Shown one piece after another: positions 37,033-45,762 of a stretch of 64,000 nucleotides of DNA. Origin of the DNA: Sphingomonadales bacterium (GTDB lineage Bacteria > Pseudomonadota > Alphaproteobacteria > Sphingomonadales > Sphingomonadaceae). A program made the position numbers and the translations under genes. The stretch is from NCBI GenBank assembly GCA_016714795.1, contig JADKCA010000007.1, forward strand, positions 186,001 through 250,000, in the 5' to 3' direction. The notes below the pieces were generated by a model that did not search any database, was not told the origin of the DNA, and saw nothing but the letters and a program-made list of their open reading frames with translations. Every line of letters begins with the position of its first letter. Position 1 is the stretch's first letter.

Positions 37033-37727
37033 GGGGATACCTCCTCGGCTTGCGGCATGGTCTGCCTGACAGCCTTCGCACTGGCTTTTCCGGTCCGAAA
37101 GACCAGCGCGGGGTAAATCCGGTCGATCACCTGAACATCGTCGCGCATATAGCTGTCGACAGTCTCCTCCTCTCCTTTTGGATTGACGGAAAAGGTTGCC
37201 GGCAAATCCTGATCGGGATGCCATGTGACATAGATGCGTTCGCCATCATCTTCGATACGCGCGGGCATTTGGGCTCGATCTCCCTTGATCCGGTAGGATG
37301 CGGTTGAACGTGGCTTAGGCTCGCTCGTGCTGTTGGGTATCACCACAGGTTCCGGCCCTGTTATCCGCACCGCATAGACAGCATCTTGCGGCGTGCCATT
37401 TTGGAGCGCGAAGCGATAATGCCTCAGGCTGGTTTGCACCGTCATCCCATTTTCAGCCACGGGGACCAGCGACTCGATGGTCAGGCTGTCGCGCATGGGG
37501 GAGACGGAGACGCGCACGGCAGACTTGTTATCCAGCACCACAGCCGCAACGCCTTCCCCGGGCTCGAAAATCAGCGTCAGGCTGCTGCCCACCGCTGTTC
37601 GCAAGGGCATGCTGGCGCCGTTTCGCTCCAGACCAGAGTCTGGATGCGGCTGTCTGACGCGGGAGCTGGCAGTCGACGGAGCCGTGCAGACAAGTCCGAA
37701 TGCAAGTGAACAGCACCAGCGCCTCAT
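37029..37727 (-). CDS. virB9: Type IV secretion protein VirB9
   Basis: Outer-membrane core component that contacts VirB7 and VirB10. The 232-residue product starts with a signal peptide (RRWCCSLAFGLVCTAPS) and has the VirB9/CagX features LTLIFEPGEGVAAVVLDN, HYRFALQNGTPQDAVYAVRI and the C-terminal FSVNPKGEEETVDSYMRDD. No virB7 lipoprotein gene is visible beside it, as is common because that gene is tiny and variable. Confidence 0.9.
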   Translation of the reverse strand: MRRWCCSLAFGLVCTAPSTASSRVRQPHPDSGLERNGASMPLRTAVGSSLTLIFEPGEGVAAVVLDNKSAVRVSVSPMRDSLTIESLVPVAENGMTVQTSLRHYRFALQNGTPQDAVYAVRITGPEPVVIPNSTSEPKPRSTASYRIKGDRAQMPARIEDDGERIYVTWHPDQDLPATFSVNPKGEEETVDSYMRDDVQVIDRIYPALVFRTGKASAKAVRQTMPQAEEVSP

Positions 37728-38470
37728 AGCGGCTTCTGGTCTCGGCGAACCGGTTGAGTTGATGGGACCGCAGGCGCTGGGGGGATTTCCGGCAGGAACT
37801 CAGCGTCACGATTGTAGCGCAACACTTGAAAGCCCAACGGATTGGTCAGGCGATCCTCGGCGCTCATCGCTGCGTTGGAAAACCGGTATTTGATAGTGGC
37901 CGCCCATGTCTGAGCGGGCTGACTCTGCCCGCCGGGATCGGTCCGCACCGTTGAGAAACGAACCAGCGCCGTATCCGCATTGATCGGCGAAATGCTTCGA
38001 ATCTCGGTCGCAATGACGGTTTGCCTTGGCAACGTTGCCAGTGGGCTTGTCGGGTTGCTGGCCTGCTGTGACGAGACATATTGGTTGCGTGCTGTCCCTT
38101 CCGACCAAAGAGCCACCTTACGATAGTTGGCTTTCAGTGCGTTGATGTCAAAGCTCTCTCGGGCCGTGACATATTGGACAAGGAAGGAACGCGCCAGGGC
38201 CGCATCGGGCGCGATCTGTTGCGGCTTGAGCGGATCAAGCTCCTGCACAAAGCCGGTCTGCTTGTCGACGAGCAGCGTGTAAGGCACCACCGTCTTCAAC
38301 GGCAAGAGCAGGATCAGGGCAATGGCTTCGCACAGGGCAATCAGGCTTGCGATTCCGGCGATCCACCATGCGATGCGCCGCGCGCGGGTCTCCGCTGCGG
38401 CCCGGTCTGCCGCCCAGCTTTCGCCGTTCGCATAATAGTCCGCCAAGTCTGACTTCTCCTGCGTGCTCAA
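37724..38470 (-). CDS. virB8: Type IV secretion protein VirB8
   Basis: Inner-membrane assembly factor. The 248-residue protein has a short cytoplasmic N-terminus (LADYYANGESWAADRA), one membrane helix at about residues 33-56, and a periplasmic NTF2-like domain with YVTARESFDINALKANYRKV and TALVRFSTVRTDPGG. Its C-terminus is proline-rich. Overlaps of 4 bases on each side show tight translational coupling along the operon. Confidence 0.92.
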   Translation of the reverse strand: MSTQEKSDLADYYANGESWAADRAAAETRARRIAWWIAGIASLIALCEAIALILLLPLKTVVPYTLLVDKQTGFVQELDPLKPQQIAPDAALARSFLVQYVTARESFDINALKANYRKVALWSEGTARNQYVSSQQASNPTSPLATLPRQTVIATEIRSISPINADTALVRFSTVRTDPGGQSQPAQTWAATIKYRFSNAAMSAEDRLTNPLGFQVLRYNRDAEFLPEIPPAPAVPSTQPVRRDQKPL

Positions 38471-39669
38471 GGTCGGCTGTCCCTTTGGCTGGCGGCGGTG
38501 GAATGACGTCGTGTGGTCCGCCGAAAGGCAGAACCCAGCGACGACGTGTTGGACCGCGACAGGCTCTCCTCTTGTTGATGACCTGCCATACCGTCCGCCG
38601 ATTGTGACAAAACCACACGACCCGCCGACTCCATCCTCAGCGAATGTGCGATGGCTCCCGATATCTGCTGCGCACGAGACAGGTCGAGACGTGGGGCATG
38701 GGGTATGGGTTGTATGGTCGTGCTGAACGCAGGAAATCCGCCCCTAAACCCATCATCTCTGAATCGATCTGCGAACAAGGCCCCCTGCATCCGTGCGCTG
38801 GAAAAGAACATCATGCGACAAATCAATGCCAGCATGGCCCAGCTGATCAGCGCAAATGTCAATGTGATGGCCAACAACTCTGTGGGCGTTGCAGGGGTCA
38901 GCAGGTTTGCGTTGCGCTGGAGGATTGCATCGCGCAACCAGCCCTCAAGGATCACCAGTTCCACCGCATAGCAAAGCGTGAGGCTGAGTGCGGCGACAGC
39001 GCAGGCCAGAAGCGCGCGCAGCCACCCGACAAACAGATCGCGCGTCCCCGCAAACAGCAGCAACCCTGCCATGAGCGGAGCCAAAGCGAGCAAAATGCCC
39101 GAGGCCAAGCGAACGAGGCCCAACGGTGCGAGTGTACTTGCAAGAAATGCGATGCGCCCCCACGCAAAACCGCCCTGATCAGTCAATGCGATGCCGCGCG
39201 CGGCCTCCTGCGGCCCAGCTATTGCGCCGGACAAGCGCCCCGTGCCACTGGCTGTCAGGCTGACAATGCCATCATCGGCGCCTTGCAGTCGCTGGTTAAG
39301 CTCCTGTCGTGTGCCCGGCAGACCTGACGCACCTCCGATGATTGCGGCCAACTGCGAAGGCCCGGACATCACCAAGTCATAGCCCAGCGTGCGCCAGGCC
39401 GGCCAGCTTGTCGCCAACGTCAACACAATGCCAATCTTGAGCGCCGAGCCCACAATATCACCTGCGTCCGGCACCGCCCCCATCATCACGCGGATGCCGA
39501 ACAGCGCGATGAACAGCGTCAATAGTGCCAGCAGGAGCGATGACGCGGGCGAACCACTCGCTGCCAGCGCACCAAATCCGAAAGTGCCGATCGATTGGGC
39601 CTGACAATCGACATGATCCAGCACCGTGGCCAGAAACTGTGATCCGGTTGTGATGGCAGTGCAACTCAT
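38467..39669 (-). CDS. virB6: Type IV secretion channel protein VirB6 (TrbL/VirB6)
   Basis: Polytopic inner-membrane channel component. The 400-residue product has about seven hydrophobic segments between residues 40 and 290 (SSLLLALLTLFIALFGIRVM, MAGLLLFAGTRDLFVGWLRA) and a long polar C-terminal tail with serine and arginine runs. The order virB4-virB6-virB8, without a virB5 between, is read directly from the sequence. Confidence 0.88.
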   Translation of the reverse strand: MSCTAITTGSQFLATVLDHVDCQAQSIGTFGFGALAASGSPASSLLLALLTLFIALFGIRVMMGAVPDAGDIVGSALKIGIVLTLATSWPAWRTLGYDLVMSGPSQLAAIIGGASGLPGTRQELNQRLQGADDGIVSLTASGTGRLSGAIAGPQEAARGIALTDQGGFAWGRIAFLASTLAPLGLVRLASGILLALAPLMAGLLLFAGTRDLFVGWLRALLACAVAALSLTLCYAVELVILEGWLRDAILQRNANLLTPATPTELLAITLTFALISWAMLALICRMMFFSSARMQGALFADRFRDDGFRGGFPAFSTTIQPIPHAPRLDLSRAQQISGAIAHSLRMESAGRVVLSQSADGMAGHQQEESLSRSNTSSLGSAFRRTTRRHSTAASQRDSRP

Positions 39670-42041
39670 GCCGCTTCTTTCAGGAGCAGCGCCATCCAGT
39701 CGGCAGGGTCGGGACCGGTGCGTTTCACCAGATCGTCAAAGCGGCGCACTGTTGCCTCCCGCCCGGACAATATGGTGAGCAGGTCACCTTCGCCTTCCAG
39801 ATTCAGGCGCGCGATCACGCTGTCATGCCCATGCTTGATCAAGAAGCAGTGCGACGCATCGGGGAGCGTGCGGACCAGTTCATATTCATGGCGGGTAAGG
39901 CCAAATCCGTTGATGTAATCCTCAGCCCGCGCCTTGGGATTGATCATGAATATCTGCGTTGCCGCCTGTTCGATGATTGCACCCGCGATCCGGCTCTGTA
40001 GCGCATCCTCCGCACTCTGGGTCGCAAAGCCGACCACGCCATTGCGCTTGCGGATCGTCTTTTCCCAATCCTTGATGCGCCGCACGAACACGTCATCGTC
40101 GAGCGCCTTCCAGCCTTCATCCACAACAATGAGCGCGGGCGTACCGTCGAGCCGCTCCTCGATACGGTAAAACAGATAGAGCAAGGCGGGCGTCCGCGCA
40201 CGCGGGTCATCCAAAAGCTCGGTCATGTCAAACCCGACGGTGGGCTCGTTCAGGTTTGTCAGATCCTCCGCATTGTCGAACAACCAAGCATAGGCACCAT
40301 CTCCCCACCAAGGCTTAAGACGCGCGTAAAGATCGCCGGAATGCGGGCGCGCATAACCGCGCAACAGATCGACAAAGTGGCACAGTCGACGGTGGCCGCG
40401 TGGTTGGCCAAAATTGGCGTCCACTGCGTCCTGAACCATCTCCTGTTCGCCCGGCTCAAGCCCGCCTGCGAGCAGCGTCAACCATTCGAGCAGGAACTGG
40501 CGATTGGCAGGCGTATCCTCGAGCTGGAGCGGATTGAGCGCGGACGGCGTACCGGGGCGCAGCCGGTCGTATTGCCCGCCAATTGCGCGGATGAAGAGTT
40601 CCGCCCCGCGATCCTTGTCGAAAAAGATGATGCGCGGCGAAAAACGGCGGGCTTGCGCCAGCAGAAAGTTGAGCACCACCGTCTTGCCTGATCCCGATGG
40701 CCCGATCACCGTGAAATTGCCAAGATCATTCTGGTGAAAATTGAAGAAATAGGGTCCGGCTGCCGAGGTTTCGAGAAGGGTGACAGCATCGCCCCAATGA
40801 TTGGCGCGTGGGCGGCCCACGGGGAAATTGTGCAGGCTGGCAAAGCCTGCGAAATTGGCGGTGGAGATGAGGCCTTTGCGTGCAATATACCGGAAATTGC
40901 CCGGAAACTGCGCCCAGAAGCTCGGCTCAAGCGCGATTTCTTCACGCACCGCCACCAGTCCCAGATCGGTGAGCGCGGCGATCACTTCCGCGACATGGCG
41001 GTCCAGTGTCCCCAGATCATCCGCGAAAACGGTGATGCTGGCATGATGCTCGCCAAAGCCCGCGCGGCCCGCCGCGACCTCATCCTTGGCCTGTGCCAGT
41101 TCCTCGCGCAGACTGACCGCCTCATCCTCCGCCGAGCGCATCCGCCGAAGCGCAAGGTTCATGCGCCCCAGTGCCACCGCGCGCTCGACAAAAGCGAAAG
41201 ACTGGCTGACCGTCAGATCAAAGGGCAGGCGGTAAAGTTCGTCAAACAGGCCCGGCATGGTGTGCGCCGGATAATCCTTGATCGAGATGATCGCCCCGAA
41301 CCGGCGCGGGCTGCTGCCCGAAGGAGCCAGTTCGAACGCCTGATCGCCAAAGCTGATGCGCCGCGCCGGAATGTGATGGCCCAGATCACCAAAGGGCAAC
41401 GCCATCGGGCGCATCTCAGCATTGAACAGGCAACCCAGAAACTCAAGCGCTTCGGATCGTGGCCCCTGTTCATGACTGTAGACGCCCAGCAAACGCGGCG
41501 CATAGCTGCCGAGTGAGGCCATCAGCGTTTGCACCGCTGCGTCGAGTGCGCGGCGTTCGCCCGCAAATTCGGCCTGGCGGTCGGTCGATGTGCGCGCGGC
41601 CCATCCGCGCAGACGGTCGAGCAGTCCATTGCGCCCTTGCGGCGGGCGGCGCACGACAGTGAGAAACAGGTCGTTCACATAAAGCTGACGCTGTGCCAAT
41701 CTCGCCCGCCAGCGTTGATCCAATTCGCGCGAAAAAGCGTCCGGGAACTCGGCCTCTAATGCAGCATCGGCGCTGCGGCGGATGACATGATGATAGACCG
41801 CAAAGCGCGATGATCCCAACGCCTTCATCATCGCATCGCGCAGGCCCGCGCGGTAATTGAGTTCTTCGGTGTCTGCCGTTTCGAACAGCAACCCGCGCAT
41901 ATGGATGATCTGCATCAGCAAGCCATCGCGGGTCTCCAGCGTCACAGCATCCACATGACGGGCATAGGGCAGATGCACGCCTGCTGACTGCTCGCGCACA
42001 TGCGCTCCCGCATCGGGGCTCAGGCGCGGTAGGAGTTGCAT
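39666..42041 (-). CDS. virB4: Type IV secretion ATPase VirB4
   Basis: Large ATPase that energises pilus biogenesis and substrate transfer. The 791-residue product has an N-terminal CagE/TrbE domain and a RecA-like domain with Walker A IGPSGSGKTVVLN near residue 445 and Walker B PALIVVDEGWKAL. The start MQLLPRLSPDAG at 42041 was chosen because a longer frame from 42389 crosses virB3 in the wrong frame. It overlaps the end of virB3 by 22 bases. Confidence 0.93.
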   Translation of the reverse strand: MQLLPRLSPDAGAHVREQSAGVHLPYARHVDAVTLETRDGLLMQIIHMRGLLFETADTEELNYRAGLRDAMMKALGSSRFAVYHHVIRRSADAALEAEFPDAFSRELDQRWRARLAQRQLYVNDLFLTVVRRPPQGRNGLLDRLRGWAARTSTDRQAEFAGERRALDAAVQTLMASLGSYAPRLLGVYSHEQGPRSEALEFLGCLFNAEMRPMALPFGDLGHHIPARRISFGDQAFELAPSGSSPRRFGAIISIKDYPAHTMPGLFDELYRLPFDLTVSQSFAFVERAVALGRMNLALRRMRSAEDEAVSLREELAQAKDEVAAGRAGFGEHHASITVFADDLGTLDRHVAEVIAALTDLGLVAVREEIALEPSFWAQFPGNFRYIARKGLISTANFAGFASLHNFPVGRPRANHWGDAVTLLETSAAGPYFFNFHQNDLGNFTVIGPSGSGKTVVLNFLLAQARRFSPRIIFFDKDRGAELFIRAIGGQYDRLRPGTPSALNPLQLEDTPANRQFLLEWLTLLAGGLEPGEQEMVQDAVDANFGQPRGHRRLCHFVDLLRGYARPHSGDLYARLKPWWGDGAYAWLFDNAEDLTNLNEPTVGFDMTELLDDPRARTPALLYLFYRIEERLDGTPALIVVDEGWKALDDDVFVRRIKDWEKTIRKRNGVVGFATQSAEDALQSRIAGAIIEQAATQIFMINPKARAEDYINGFGLTRHEYELVRTLPDASHCFLIKHGHDSVIARLNLEGEGDLLTILSGREATVRRFDDLVKRTGPDPADWMALLLKEAA

Positions 42042-42310
42042 CCCCACAACCGATAATTGCGGACACGTGGGCAGCGGCTGACGCGCGTGATCCAGAGGTC
42101 CATGAAACGCGGTTCGCGCAGGCACAGCAGCATGCCGAGCAGATGGATCAGCAGCGCCAGCCCGATCATCCAGAAGGATTTGAAGATCAGGAACAGTTCG
42201 ATCGTGAGGATCGCGTTGACAACGAAATAGGTATAGGTAACCCCTCCGAACATCTGCGGGCGGGTCAGCGCCAGAAACACGACATCCCGCCGTAGCACCG
42301 CGCCCGCCAC
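42020..42310 (-). CDS. virB3: Type IV secretion protein VirB3
   Basis: Small inner-membrane protein that works with VirB4 in pilus assembly. The 96-residue product has the family start VVFLALTRPQMFGGVTYTYF and two adjacent hydrophobic segments (VVNAILTIELFLIF, MIGLALLIHLLGMLL) followed by LREPRFMDLW. It starts 2 bases after virB2 and runs 22 bases into virB4. Confidence 0.9.
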   Translation of the reverse strand: MAGAVLRRDVVFLALTRPQMFGGVTYTYFVVNAILTIELFLIFKSFWMIGLALLIHLLGMLLCLREPRFMDLWITRVSRCPRVRNYRLWGCNSYRA

Positions 42311-42312
42311 GC

Positions 42313-42621
42313 TCAGACGCCCGAAGCCGCGCGGATACCCGCCACGATACTCGCCGCGCCAAACAGTACGAAGCAGCCCAGTATGACAATCGCCCCGCGT
42401 CGCCAGTCCATCCGCCCGGTGAGCATCATGAAGCCGACCGAGGCCACCGCAATCACCGCTGCGACTGTTGCCACCGTTCCCATCAAGGTACCTTGCAGCC
42501 AGCTGACCGCGCCAATGATCGGCCCCGATCCTTCTGGATCAGACGGATAGGCGGACTGCGCAAAAGCGGTTTCGCCTAAGACATGGAAAGCGAGCAGGAC
42601 AGAAATTCTTAAGCGATTCAA
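42313..42621 (-). CDS. virB2: Type IV secretion major pilin VirB2 (TrbC/VirB2)
   Basis: Pilin precursor, 102 residues, with an N-terminal signal (MNRLRISVLLAFHVLGETAF) and the two hydrophobic helices of the mature pilin (LMGTVATVAAVIAVASVGFM and GAIVILGCFVLFGAASIVAG). It is the first gene of the minus-strand virB operon; the promoter probably lies in the 111 bases shared with the divergent virB2-like gene. Confidence 0.88.
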   Translation of the reverse strand: MNRLRISVLLAFHVLGETAFAQSAYPSDPEGSGPIIGAVSWLQGTLMGTVATVAAVIAVASVGFMMLTGRMDWRRGAIVILGCFVLFGAASIVAGIRAASGV

Positions 42622-42732
42622 TCTCTTCCCTCACCCTCTTTTGTGCACGGTGCGCGCGCGACACTGCGACTCTTTCGGGCTATAAGCCGAAATCATGGTT
42701 GCTCGGATCATTTCTATCGGCTTATTGGAAAC

Positions 42733-43086
42733 ATGCAATGGCAAACGCCCCCTGATCCAATAGGAAACGCCGCAAACTGGCTGCTGACGCTGCTTGGCGG
42801 CCCGCTGGCCACTGGATTGGCGACGATGGCCGTGGCGCTGCTCGGATTTCACCTGCTGCGCGGTAATGCGAGCATGGCGCGTGGAGCGCGGCTGGCGCTG
42901 GGCGGCGTGCTGCTGTTTTCGTCTGTAGCACTGGCGCGAACGGTGTTGGGGGTTGGCGCCAATATGGGCAGCGGTGCATCCGTTGTGGAGGTTGCACCTC
43001 CGACACCGCTTCCGCCTGCTCAGGCGCAAGCGCAAGCGCAACCCAACGTATTTGATCCCTACGCCGGGGCGAGTGTACCACAATAG
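42733..43086 (+). CDS. Second VirB2/TrbC-like small membrane protein, divergent
   Basis: A 117-residue protein with two hydrophobic stretches (LATGLATMAVALLGFHLL and ARLALGGVLLFSSVALARTV) spaced as in TrbC/VirB2 pilins. It lacks a clear cleavable signal and has a C-terminal tail rich in Ala, Gln and Pro. It diverges from the virB operon. Its last 50 residues and downstream DNA recur at 49193-49346, inside the Rhs region. Function is inferred only from resemblance and position. Confidence 0.65.
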   Translation: MQWQTPPDPIGNAANWLLTLLGGPLATGLATMAVALLGFHLLRGNASMARGARLALGGVLLFSSVALARTVLGVGANMGSGASVVEVAPPTPLPPAQAQAQAQPNVFDPYAGASVPQ

Positions 43087-43503
43087 CGAGTGAGAGTGCG
43101 CGCCCCTTTGCGGGCAATCTGCGATCCACTTCTTACGCCTCGAATTAGGGGGTTTTCGTACCTGTCATCGTAGTCTCATTTGGACTTTCCTGCATTCTCA
43201 AAAGAGCAGTGGATGCCAACTCCCTCACAGTGAACCACCGAGGGTCACATCTAAGAGCGTAAACTGTCCAAAAATCCTGATCGTCGAATTGGCTTAAGTG
43301 AATAATAGCGTTTCTCAAGTTTGAAATCGCCAGTTCCGCATCCTTGGAAATTAAACCTGAACGAAAAAGTCCTTCAGTCAAATAGTCAGTATCTTCAAAT
43401 TGAAGATACAATTCATCTATATTTGTTGAATCAGCAATTGATTTGCCATATTGAAAATATCCAATGTCTATGAGGTAAGAAATTTGCACATTGAATTCAC
43501 TAG

Positions 43504-44388
43504 GCCGTGTTGACAAAAGGATTCCCATTTGGCCCGACTTCTGATTCAAGGCTGTTTTTTTGAGGAGCAGTCATGGGTCGCGGGGATTTGTCGGACGCGG
43601 AATGGGAGCTGATCGGGCCGCTGCTGCCGCCTGAGCGGGGACGTTGGGCGCGTCCTGCCGGCGATAACCGGCGCTTTCTCAATGGCATGCTACACGTGCT
43701 GCGGGTCGGCTGCCCCGGCGCGACATGCACGAGCGGTATGGCAAGTGGAACTCGGTCTATGTCCGGTTCCGGCGCTGGGCAGAACAAGGGGTCTGGGATG
43801 CGCTGCTGCAAACGCTGGTCGATCTGGGCCTGACCGACGACTGGCAGCACATGATCGACAGCACCAGCGTTCGCGGCCACGTCTCAGCAGCGGGCGGAAA
43901 AGGGGGGCTCTTAAGAACGCTCTTGGTCGATCACGACGCAGGCGGCGGAAGTGCCGGGGGCACTTCCCAAAGCCGAGTGGCTTTACGAGCAAAATCCATG
44001 CCCGCTGCGACAATCAAGGCCTCCCTGTCGGCTTCATCCTGACTGGCGGCGAGGCATCCGATTACACCGCCGCCGATGACCTGATGGCCCTGCCATAGCC
44101 CAAGCCCAAGGCGCTGCTCGCCGACAAAGGATATGATGGCGACAGGTTCCGCGAAAACCTGCTCATGCAGGGCATCCTGCCGATCATCCCGCCCCGCTCG
44201 AACCGCAAGACACCCGAGCATCCCGACTATCGCCGTTACCGGGATCGCAACCGCGTCGAACGCATGTTCGGCAAGCTCAAGCAACAGCGCCGCATCGCCA
44301 CCCGCTACGACAAGACCAGTCTCTCCTTCGAGAGCTTCCTCAACCTTGCCGCCGCCAGGCTATGGCTGAAGTCTTTTGTCAACGCAGC
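43504..44388 (+). mobile_element. IS5-family insertion sequence, copy 2 (885 bp)
   Basis: Terminal inverted repeats GCCGTGTTGACAAAA and TTTTGTCAACGCAGC (15 bp, two mismatches) are flanked by a perfect 4-bp target duplication CTAG (43500-43503 and 44389-44392), the IS5-family hallmark. Excision restores the interrupted gene exactly. The same element occurs at 5848-6692. Confidence 0.93.
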
Positions 44389-44392
44389 CTAG
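43573..44392 (+). pseudogene. IS5-family transposase, multiply broken
   Basis: Three frames together give an IS5-type DDE transposase: MGRGDLSDAEWELIGPLLPP, then RFRRWAEQGVWDALLQTLVD, then LPVGFILTGGEASDYTAADD and PEHPDYRRYRDRNRVERMFG. A lost base near 43720, an insertion carrying a GGAAGTGC ... GCACTTCC hairpin at 43947-43967, and an in-frame TAG at about 44095 inactivate it. The last codon pair GCC TAG uses the target duplication to finish the stop. Confidence 0.88.
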
Positions 44393-44421
44393 ACAAGATC
44401 GTCAGCGCTTCCATCAATTGC

Positions 44422-44551
44422 TCAAGACGATTCACCATCTTCCTCCCGATGGAATTTCCGGTGATTGACCGTGACCATCGTTGACACGCCAATATGGATC
44501 AGAGCCATGCCGCCCGCCACCAGGGTGCCACCGAATCTGACGGTTACAGTC
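44422..44551 (-). pseudogene. C-terminal remnant of a displaced Rhs toxin tip
   Basis: A minus-strand frame without a start encodes RFGGTLVAGGMALIHIGVST, continues MVTVNHRKFHREEDGESS and stops at 44422-44424, overlapping the start of the split immunity gene by 17 bases. It is cut off upstream by the R1 repeat that ends RAYT copy A. Position and overlap suggest the tail of a fourth toxin in array I; the toxin type is unrecognisable. Confidence 0.5.
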
Positions 44552-45211
44552 GGTTACAGTGACAGTACACTTAACTATCCTTCCTTGCAGGCCCTCGCTT
44601 GCCCGGCTTGGCATCTCGCCCGACCGCTGCCTGTATCCACGCCATGAAGGCATCGTCCCCCAATGGCCTTCCCACGGTCTCTGCCCTGCGTAACGCCATC
44701 GAGAGTGGCTCGTCTTCCCCCGCACGCAGCAGCGCTGAAAAATCCGCGACGCGGTCCCGGACGGGCGTGATGTCGGTCAGCCCGTCGACCATCGCCACAC
44801 AGCCAAAGCGCCCTTGCCAGAGCGAGCACGCCATTGATCCGGGGGATCAATGAAGCAGCGCAGCCCGGTGCGCTTCTCGCGCACGTGAATATGGCCCGCA
44901 TAGGCGCGATGAACTTTGGATAGGCAGGCGCGCAAGCTGTCCTCCGTTTCCGGCACAAGAATGAGATGAACATGATTGGGCATGAGGACCCAGCTCCACA
45001 CCGCAACGCCGCTGGCCGCAGCATGCGCGCGCAGCAGATCGCGGTAAAGCGCATAATCATCGTCGCAAAAGAAGGCCTGTTGCCGCCCATTCCCCCGCTG
45101 CGTGACATGGTGGGGAATGCCGGGCATAACAAAGCGCGCCAATCGGGCCATCTCCGCTCCATAGCAAGCTCCATGTTGTGCACAAGAGTTAAGTGCACTG
45201 TCACCGTAACC
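44552..45211 (-). mobile_element. RAYT element A bounded by inverted R1 repeats
   Basis: A REP-associated tyrosine transposase gene lies between two inverted copies of a 25-bp sequence, R1 (GGTTACGGTGACAGTGCACT and on). The R1 copies are at 45187-45211 and, diverged by two bases, at 44552-44576. The same gene-plus-repeat layout is seen at 63216-63642. Other R1 copies sit alone or beside shorter RAYT fragments through both Rhs arrays. Confidence 0.7.
44571..45151 (-). pseudogene. RAYT copy A, internally deleted
   Basis: REP-associated Y1 transposase of the IS200/IS605-like HUH group. The N-terminus MARLARFVMPGIPHHVTQRG and the HUH block MPNHVHLILVPE are intact. After a frameshift near the TTGATCC-CCC-GGATCAA hairpin (about 44830) the sequence resumes as LWQGRFGCVAMVDGLTDITP. 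The segment that in RAYTs carries the Tyr of the Y-x-x-x-N-P motif is missing, so the protein would be inactive. The start at 45151 follows GGAGCGGAG. Confidence 0.8.
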
Positions 45212-45267
45212 CACCGTAACCCTGCCACCGTAACCCTGCATAGTGGGGAGACTCTTATATGCACATT

Positions 45268-45762
45268 TTACCTCAGCCAAACTCTCCAAGGCGGAGATAT
45301 TAATAATTCATCTGACTTCGATCTTTTCTTCCATGCTCTTGCTATCCGAGAATCTCGATTAACATGCCTGCCTTCACGATAAAACTCGGACACTTGATTA
45401 CACGCCTCAAGATGTCCAAGTAAGGCGGCACTCATGTAATATGATAATGCAGTCGTAGGGCTAATTTTCACGCCATCTCCAACATCATACATGTAAGCCA
45501 CTGCAAATAATGCCTCAGCAACATCAGACGATTTCAATGAAAAGAACATTCTATTGGCTTTTTTGTTATCAATAACTGATCCAAATTTTCCATCAGAATA
45601 ACATGATGCGCGAGCATATGTAGCCCTATCATCACCAAGTTCCGACGCTTGTTCCAAAATTTGTAAAATCGCACTCGAATCTCCCGACATCGAATCCGAC
45701 ATTTCAAGAGCTAACTCATAGAGATCAGAAGCTTTATTTATAGAATCTGAATCAAATTTCAT
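45268..45762 (-). CDS. Sel1-repeat protein, putative immunity partner of tip 3
   Basis: A 164-residue cytoplasmic protein with at least two Sel1-like helical repeats (ALFAVAYMYDVGDGVKISPT, then ALLGHLEACNQVSEFYREGR). Its ATG overlaps the stop of the upstream Rhs tip gene as ATGA. Sel1-type proteins recur among immunity proteins of polymorphic toxins. Base composition is much richer in A and T than the Rhs core. Confidence 0.72.
   Translation of the reverse strand: MKFDSDSINKASDLYELALEMSDSMSGDSSAILQILEQASELGDDRATYARASCYSDGKFGSVIDNKKANRMFFSLKSSDVAEALFAVAYMYDVGDGVKISPTTALSYYMSAALLGHLEACNQVSEFYREGRHVNRDSRIARAWKKRSKSDELLISPPWRVWLR

Larger units (their letters stand above)
43145..44438 (-). pseudogene. 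Putative Rhs immunity gene split by an IS element
   Basis: Minus-strand pieces flank the IS at 43504-44388: MVNRLEQLMEALTILS on the right, SEFNVQISYLIDIGYFQYGK to TKTP* on the left. Removing the IS and one CTAG gives TTG TCT AGT GAA TTC, restoring one frame of about 135 residues. GGGAGG precedes the start, which overlaps a toxin-tail remnant by 17 bases, the arrangement of other tip-immunity pairs here. The product is acidic, probably cytoplasmic, and matches no family I recognise. Its last codons lie in the recurring R2 repeat. The immunity role is inferred from position. Confidence 0.72.

Noticed and set aside
35021..42621. Conjugative plasmid transfer region
   Set aside because: No relaxase, coupling protein, oriT-like sequence or replication gene was found near the virB genes.
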